From assembly GCA_037447655.1 (NCBI GenBank), contig JBBHKE010001471.1:90865-136884 (forward strand): DNA of 46,020 bases, in the 5' to 3' direction. The notes under the pieces were generated by a model, which had not been told where the DNA came from, searched no databases, and saw nothing but the letters and a program-made list of their open reading frames with translations. This DNA comes from Zygnema cylindricum. Lineage: Eukaryota > Streptophyta > Zygnematophyceae > Zygnematales > Zygnemataceae. This document shows positions 27,401 through 36,400 of the stretch, piece after piece. Each line of letters opens with the position of its first letter. Positions within the stretch are counted from its first letter, which is position 1. Both the position numbers and the translations under genes were made by a program.

Positions 27401-30400
27401 GCTAACCAAAAACAATTTGACCAAAAATCTAAAATAATTTTTTTTATCGTTATTGTAAGGAGACTAACCATATGCTAGCTACTTGTCCTATTCTCGCTCG
27501 ACAACGATAACGAGAAGGCAGTCTTGAAGTGGACGCTTCATACACACGCGTGATGATTTCCATGGAAACATGCCAGCGCCATGCCTCTTGCTCCGCCTCC
27601 ACAAAAAACCCCCTCCCTCGAATTTGACTTGTACACCCTTTAGTGCAGTATGAACCTCTTATCGGCACTTTATGGTCTTTATGGGCCATACTTGCATGCG
27701 TTAAATATGACAGCGAGAGTTGTACCAGTAACCAAGGTCATTTTTCTAACAAACATGACATATGGTATGGTTCTTCCGTCTAATGCGAAAGAATCCTATC
27801 ACATCTTCCAAGTGGACAGTAAGATTTAGTCACTTGTGAATGAATCCAATCACGCACTCCTAATTTAAAAAAATGCTCATTGCAACCAATGAATGTCGGT
27901 GCGTGGTCTCTATGTGCCTCCTTTTTTACATCCAATGACAGCAAAGAAAGTGTCATCCTTCAACGCTAATGGCACGTCTCATTAGAACCTGGTGACTTGA
28001 ATCACAATGGTTTTTTTTTTACAATTGATATTGGTGCTTTACATCACCCCTCTCATGATCCATCAATGTTTACTTATTTGTCGCCTCTCCCTACTCCGAT
28101 AAAAATTTAATTATTGATGGGAGTGCACTTACTTTTGACCACAATACAACTACCATCCAATGGGTAGATCGACCATGTCTCCAATCAAGGAAGTCCTTTA
28201 CGATCAAAGATTTTGGAAGGATCTTTTCCCGTCAGCCGAATGCTACGCAAAAAACACTATCGCAACTTTTTTGGTTGATTATCCTATTTTAGACAAAGGT
28301 AACACAATTGTTGAGGTTGTCTATTAAAAAAAGCTCTTTGTGATTTGTTCAACGCTTGCATTCAAAATCTCATGCCAATCTTGCCTCTTGTAGGGCTTGT
28401 CTAAAAAAGAGTTTTTTGTACTATTTGTAATACTATGATCCAAGAGCACATGTCATTCTTGCTTCTATTTTGAAAAATGACGAAATTGTTTCATAGGAGT
28501 TGTTTGGTCATTTGAATGGCGTTGAATGCAAATTTTCTCAAACACTTTTTTCCGAATCATCTTCTTTTGTGGACTCCCCAATATAGTGTATCCATTCGGA
28601 TATTTGTGGTTCCGTGCGGATTCCTACTTTTGGTGGTTCGTGTACTTCTTGACTTTTGTCGATGCTTTCATTGGCATATTTATTACTTCAAATACAAAAA
28701 AATCGCAGTTTTCCACTCTTTTCAAATACCCAATTTTGGTGAAAATATACAATTTTCGTGAAAATATACCATAAACATGCATGTATTAAGAATCGGAATC
28801 GGAGGTGAATACTTACCCGACGAAGTCTCCTCCAACCTACCTACTCCAGGAATCTCTCACCATCCACCTCTCTGAACATGTTTAAGGATCTTCTTGGTTA
28901 TAGTAAATGGGGCTTACGAGCAAATCTAGGCACTTCTATCGATTATGCAAAAGAATCTAAGGCAAATCAAATTATAAATGGGGCTTACGAGCAATTTTAG
29001 GCACTTCTATCGATTATGCAAAAGAATTTAAGGCAAATCAAATTTAGCCGATCACAGACTGTCACATTGACCTTAGGGGCCACGTGAGTCTCCACTTTTA
29101 CAGCAACTTCCCAGCACGTATTGCCCCTTTAATTTCCCCATGGTAAGTCACCATCCCCTACTCTTTTAATTCCCTTGACGCTTATTGCCTCTAAAACTCC
29201 TCCAACTTCTGTTGTTTATCCATACCCTAAAATTTACCAATCACCACTCTGGTTGTCATTTTCCCAACGGTTTCTCTTATCAACACTATATATTTCCTCA
29301 TTTGTCCTTTCATCGATCTTCTTATTTTTTTCGCTACCTCTTTGTAATCTTCGTCCTCTTTGACTCGAATTTGTCTTCTAACCCCCATAATCCAGACTAA
29401 TGGACCTATTGGACCTATTGGCCTCCTCACGTTCGTCCCTACCTTCCACTTAGGAACCTATCGTAGACACGTCTTCGGAACCAAATGCTCGTGAGTTGGT
29501 GTAACTCGTACTGCGTTGAAGCATATCTCAACGCATGCAGGATTTTATTGGATGCCAAAATTGTTAATGCTGTAGCTTATTTAAAATGATACTAGCACTT
29601 TGTGGTCCAAACTTTCAATTGGCACCACGCTATTGACTTTTAATATAGTTTGCAGAATTCTTTCACATCTAGACGCTTTGGCAACTGCTTGCAAATCAAA
29701 GTTATTGGATCAAAATGGGTGTTTTGCATTAATTACAACTTAGGTGGTCCCTTTTTTAAAACATGCGCATCTTGTGGCGAAATATTTTTACACGAAGGTC
29801 CTTGCAATTGACTCACATATAAACATGCTGCCCATGGCAAAATACATCCATTCGTACTCTTTTGTCTCTGACAGCGAATACTGGTTTGGAGATTTACTAG
29901 CTCGATATACAAACGACATAAATGTATGCAAATCTCGACGAGAAGATTTATGCAAAGCACCGAAAATAGTTAATCAAACTGAACGAAAAGGATTTCGTTT
30001 GTCGGTTGCGTACTTTTTTGTCCAGTGTCAATCAAGCTTGAAAAGATAAAGCTAATTATTAAACCTCTTGTTATTTGGAATATTTGGTAATCGCATTGGG
30101 AGAAAAAAAATCTCTTCTCAATAATTTTTCGGCAGAAAGAGAATTCTCGATTTTCCACTGGAGGCTTTAATTTACACCCCTGAATCATTTCTTTTCTTTT
30201 GCGGGCCTCTAGACGTCCATTTTTTCTTCTCAAAATTTGCGGACGGCAAATTTACAACTGTAAAAATCCTGAAAAGGAGTATTTATCAAACACACCATGT
30301 CGTAAACGCTACACTAACTATTGATAATGAGGTTTGGTCCAACATCATAAACTTATACTTCTAACACTATTAAACTCAATGGTCCATAATGTGCCACTTT

Positions 30401-33400
30401 GTGGAACATCATTACGTATAATTGATAGGATTTAGCATTAAAATAGATAAAAATAAATTTTTCCCTTGAAATTCGCCACTGGGCATTCAGGTTCAATATT
30501 CAATAGAAATTCAAGAATATAAATATCTCAATTTACTGAATTGCAGTGACTTTGTGGAAGGCAGATTGGATAATTCATGTTTTTTAAGATACGCTTCTGA
30601 ATTTGATGCCACTACCGGTAATTTTTTTATCTTCACTAAGCAGTATAACTACCATGTACATTGTAATTTTTTGTTAAGTTTTTTCCTTTTCTGTTCTTTA
30701 GCAACGTAATTTTAGTTAAATGTCATATTTTTAAGTTTTTTGGTGAAAACTTTCAGAAATTATAAAATGATCGAAAGACATTAAAACGACATCTCTTGAA
30801 AGCTTAAACAACCTTTAAGAAAATCAAACGGAAAATAAATTGTGTTCTAAGGAAACGAAAGGCCCAAAACTTCACCACCACTGTTAACGTGGAGGAATAG
30901 AACTGCCATGTTTTGTCATTGGATCCCCTTAGCGTAAACTCAATCCAACTCATTTTACTAAATAATGATTGATACTACAATGTAACAACTTAAAAACGAC
31001 ATTGGTTTTCCGCACAAGTTATATTCAAATCGGTGAATGTTTGCCAAACAAAGGAAAGAGCATTCAAATCCAGTGATACGAAGATACTGACAATATTCTC
31101 AAAGCTACCAATTTCCATTAAGTGCATTAAGCTTTGGATAGCAAGATTATTGCTCAGAAATGAACAAGTTGAACAAAAGACTCAGGGTAGACCATGTCGT
31201 CAAGGGCACTCACAGAATTTTTAGATTGGTGTAACTTGAAATAATTGCAGGGAAATCGCCGCTGTTTGGTGAAGAAATGCCACCTAAATACCTGTAATCA
31301 AACCCCACTTACATGCTTTTAAAGAAGTCTACCTCAAGATTTTATCTATCTGTGGAAGATGTTCATTAATAATTTCAAAGAATGTGAGTGGATGCACCTT
31401 ATGGGGATACAAAATCAATATTGGACCGAACAAAATGTAGTGAAAATAGAAAAAGGAACGCTAGCTAAAAGTCGGGTGAACAATACAAACGAGCACTATT
31501 GATATATAAAAATATGAAATAATAAGAGAATGTTGTGCGCAATGTTTACAAGTCAAAAAAGTTAGAGTACAAAAGGCTCAGTCTAACAACTTTGGCATGT
31601 GTTATGGGGTCTTTTCAACTCCCGATAGCATTAAAATGTTGTCATATTGTAAGCTTTTCCAATGCTTCCAATGCATCAAGCTGATGAAAAATGTGTTTTT
31701 GAAGAGCCAAATATTTTTGGCAGAAGGATTGCTTTGCTATCAGCTACTCTTTTTGATGTCTACTTTGAATAAAAAATGTAATGATTGTAGCGAATTTCCC
31801 ATTATACTCGCACAACTCTAATGCCAGTTGGACATTGAAACGACCATACTTAAAACAAAGACAATGTGAAAGCACACAATCCATAAAGATCAAGTACTCG
31901 AGGTGTCAAAACACAAGATTTCCAGTGACTAACAAGCAAAATATCTCTTTGGTAAAAATTTCTTCCGACTCAATTGATTTCAAAAAAGTTTCCTTCAATG
32001 TACGATGTTTGAAAAAAATGGAAAGGGCAAATCTTTAAACTGTGTTAACCGTACATCTCATCAATTTTAAGTAGCCATTCGGCAATGTTTTCACTTAGCA
32101 AGTGAGTTGAATGATTGCCTATTCTAAAAATTGATATTTTCCTTCCTGCAGCGGCGGTTCACTGCCCATCGCAAGTAAGAGTTAATAACAATAATTTGAT
32201 TGCTAGTTTTTTTCACTCCAAGTCATAAAGAAGTGTCAAGAACACTATCTAATAAAGTAGCCTACTATGAGCTACGTTGCAAATCATAATAAGTAAATCG
32301 GCTTTAATGCAAATGATTCGCTACCTTGAAGAAACAATGCTCTTCAGCTCGTCAACATCTTTTATGCTCATGTTTGGTAAATGACACTTAGCATGCGATA
32401 AACTTTGGAAGCCAAAGGATCGTGATTTGAAGACACTCAACGTTTCATTGATCTTTCATATTGTAATCTCTTGAGTTTCCACTTGTAAGTATTAAAATCA
32501 ATAAATCAATTTGAACTCGAGAGTCTAAGTGTTTGATTTTAGCGACTTTCCTAACGTTGAAAGTTGAGCTCGTGATACTCACATGTATTGCAGATCAGCA
32601 AAATCGCCAAGAATGTCCGAGAGAGACGTAGTTAAGGGGTTATATTGAAGATTCCTGCCAATCAAGAGGAATAAAGTACCAGTTGAAAGTCTTGAAAATA
32701 AAATCACAAAACTTTGAAGTAAATACTAACGATTGTGTATAGTTGAAAAACAAACCAAAACCAGCAACTAAACATGACAAATGTAAAGAAGAACTTGTTG
32801 ATTTTAATGTCATACTATTGAATATTCTTTTAGGATAAAAAAAAAATGACAAATGTTTCAACATGAAGCCAAGAAGTGAAAAATTCTATAATAGGGCAAT
32901 TATGCTAATATCAGAAACAATGACAATTGTGAACCAAGAATAGTTTGTAAGCCCCCCATGGTGAAAAATTGGTTAAGCACTGTCATTTACCCTTCTCGGT
33001 AAAATAGTGTAGACCTAATTAGTAAAATATTCGATAGCATCCTTTCGTTTCTTCATTTGCGCTCGTAAATTATTTTGAGTGGCGGTTGGGGTTCTTGAAA
33101 ACTTAAATTGCAAAAAAACATATTATAGCAGCTTTAATGAAATGCTGTATATTTAAACAAAGTAAAAAATAGTTTTTACACCCTTTCCCAAACATTTGTA
33201 GGACTCACACGTATACTAGCTTGGTGAAGTTCTTAATGAACATGGGAGACCCGGTGAAGTTACAATATTGCAACGCTCTGCATAATCAGACAGTTACAAG
33301 CACTTGACATTCATATTCAGTAATACCATCTATATAACAAGGAAAGATGTGAGAAATTGATGTTGATAGAAATGATTTTAAGCATGCACATTTTCATAAA

Positions 33401-36400
33401 AATTGCCTCGGAAAAATGTATATCTTTATATCTATATTTCACTGAAACACATTTGTCATTGTGAAAGGTGAAGTCGCCTAATACATGAGGTAGCGGAGAT
33501 TACAAGTATTTTAAATTGACAAGTGCAGAGAGTTTTGAAGGTAGCGTCTCATTGAGTGCCGTTAACAAATTGCCGTCCTCATCTGCATAATAATTCGCAC
33601 TGAAATCCCTGCAAGTACAAATACACCAAAAACCTGGGTTCAAACTACCGTGGATTTTCAGCACTTCACATCATCTTTTAGGTTACACATTAACATCCAT
33701 AAAAACAGGGAGAGCAAGGCAATATACAATCATAAGCTGTAGCAGAAAAGTTGTGGCGCAACTCTTCGCTACACATAAGACTAGCAAATGTCGGAATGCA
33801 CATTAGACTTACATTAACTCTTTTTCGCTCTACTTTGCATAGCTAGGTTTATTTTCTCAATTTGTATAACTAGATAACAAAATTTTGAAAAAACAATTTG
33901 TTGATACTCTTCACTTCCAACATCACTTGCATATTTCAACTCAAGATTGCCAAGACGTAGATTTTGTGAATCTGACTTTTGGACAGCAGCCATCATTCAT
34001 GAACTTTCTTGGAAAAAATGAATGAGAATGCAACACTCACAAGTATTCAAGTTGTGTCAAGTTTCCGATACTCTCTGGAATTGCACCTTCCAAAATTTGA
34101 TCGGCAAGAATACTTCAACCCACCACAAGGAACAACAGCACCAATGAGGGAGAATACAAGGATTTGAAGAAAATTAAATCAACGAAGATTCAATAATTGA
34201 CATAACCAATCGACATTAGATGCATCCAAAACAGTCTCGAAGTGTAACAGTAAGGCTGTTCAGGGTTTTCATGAGCATGAAAATTGTGAAAAACTGAGTT
34301 CAAACCAAAAACTATGAGATTTTTCAAGGGCAACGTATATGCGATTTAAAAAAACAATAAAAAATGAAACCTTGTGTATCATTAGATCCCCCAAACAAGT
34401 GTCCAAGTTTTCCTTTTATTTTTTTGGAATATGAATATGCTTGCAAAGAAGGCACAAAAGAACCGTTTTTGGATTTTTATTGAAAGAACCACGTATTAGG
34501 TCTGTAAGTTCTAAGATCAGCATCAAAGGAAAAAAACATTGAGAAAACGTAAACTATTGCACAATGACGTTGGTTGCAGAAGGAAACACGGTTGACTATC
34601 TTATTGTTAAAGGCTTTCAATACGGGAATGTAAAGAATTTCTGTAGAGATCCCGAATTTTAGTGGCTTACAATAAAGCTCCAGTAACAAATTAACAAAAA
34701 AAACAGTCCTGTTACCATTTCTCCGCCCAAATGAGGCCCATTTTTAGATCAAAGCTTTCACCTAACCTACATTTTGTTTGCGCAGAAAATACTTTTAACT
34801 ATCCTTTCACCTTAGATGGGATACAAATCGGTGTTTTCAGTCTTCAGTCAGATTACCTACGGATTATGCATCTTTATCTTTGCGTCATTAAAAGTATTCT
34901 TGCTATGCCGGTAATACTTTACAAAAATGGACACGATTTCAGCGGACTTAACTCTATCCCAAAAAAGGTTGTTATGCGTGAAAAAAATAAATGTCCTGTA
35001 GCCGTCGCTGTTACATAAATGATGAGAGTATCGACACAAGTGCACAAATATGCACTTAATGAACACATTTTGAAGCTTCTTTCACTCGTAGTGTCAAAAA
35101 ACCAACTTGATAGAGTGGATTTTTATATTTTCGTTTTTATTATGCATGAATTAGTTAGCTCCTAAAACACTTACTCTAGCCGAAACTCCAAGAACATATT
35201 AGACCTTAAAGTATGTGTACACTAGTGCCAGGGCAAAATTATTTTCTAGGTCTGACGCTCAATACGTTTGTCCTACACTTCATACAAAGTGAATAGTACG
35301 TAGAGCATGAACTTTACAAAAATAGTTTTGCTCTAAGGGTTTGCAATTAACGTAAATTTTGTATGTTCGTTTTCGACAAAGCTTACACCCAACCTTAGCT
35401 CTACTAGGCGAGCAATGTATTATTAAAAAGGATAACTGGTGTAGGATATTTTAGTATCCGAAGGCTCTATAGGATTCAATACAGTTATATGTCATACTAT
35501 TTACGTCAAAAACATCTTTGCTGGCTTTAACTGGCCGTTTCTACCACCAAAACCGTAGTCTTCACATGACGATCAGCACAAATCATTGCACTTATTTGTG
35601 GTTTGGGGGTCACGTCTTAAACAAAACGATTATTGGTCAGATCCAACAAGAAAACCATTTCCTCTTTTGAATATGTAAAACAGCAAATGTCATTGTCAAC
35701 CCTGGCGATGAGCGCGGAACCACAGCGATCGATGGGTCTACAGCTGGATTGTCAATGTGTAACACCAAAAAGCATACTATCCTAATTGACTATGTAAAGA
35801 TACCTCATTTTTTTTGCATTCTTCTCAACAAGGAACACGAACGTATGTAGTGAACGTGTTTGTCCTTGAGTATAACTTTGATTGTTAATCTTTAAGATGT
35901 TATGGACTCAAGAAAAAAACTTGTGACATACAAGTATGCCATAGAAAACACGGCCCAAGTAAATAACATAAGAATAAAACAAGTTTTTTTTGTCGAAAAA
36001 ATCCTACCTTAAGAAATAGCAAAAGAAATCTTTAAAATAACTCCTGCAATTTTCTATGTTTCAGAGCGATGTGATGGGATAAGGTTGAAGTACACATACA
36101 GAATCTTCAAATTCGTTAAGTTTCCAACAGTTGATGGTATCCGGCCATGTAAACTTCCAGTACTAAAAATTCTGCAATAATCAATTTCTTACATATTATA
36201 ACCGCCACATTGAGGACAATGATTGTTCATTCCAAAATGGGAAAAGCATCCTTATTTCAAAAGCATGGGTTACAATATGATATTAGTAGAGGGCAGGAAA
36301 AAGAGCAAAAGGTGACGAAAATGTTGTTCTAATAGCAGGAAATAGTAGACAAATGAAACCTATATCATAAAACCACATATTTTCAAAGCTAATTATTGTA

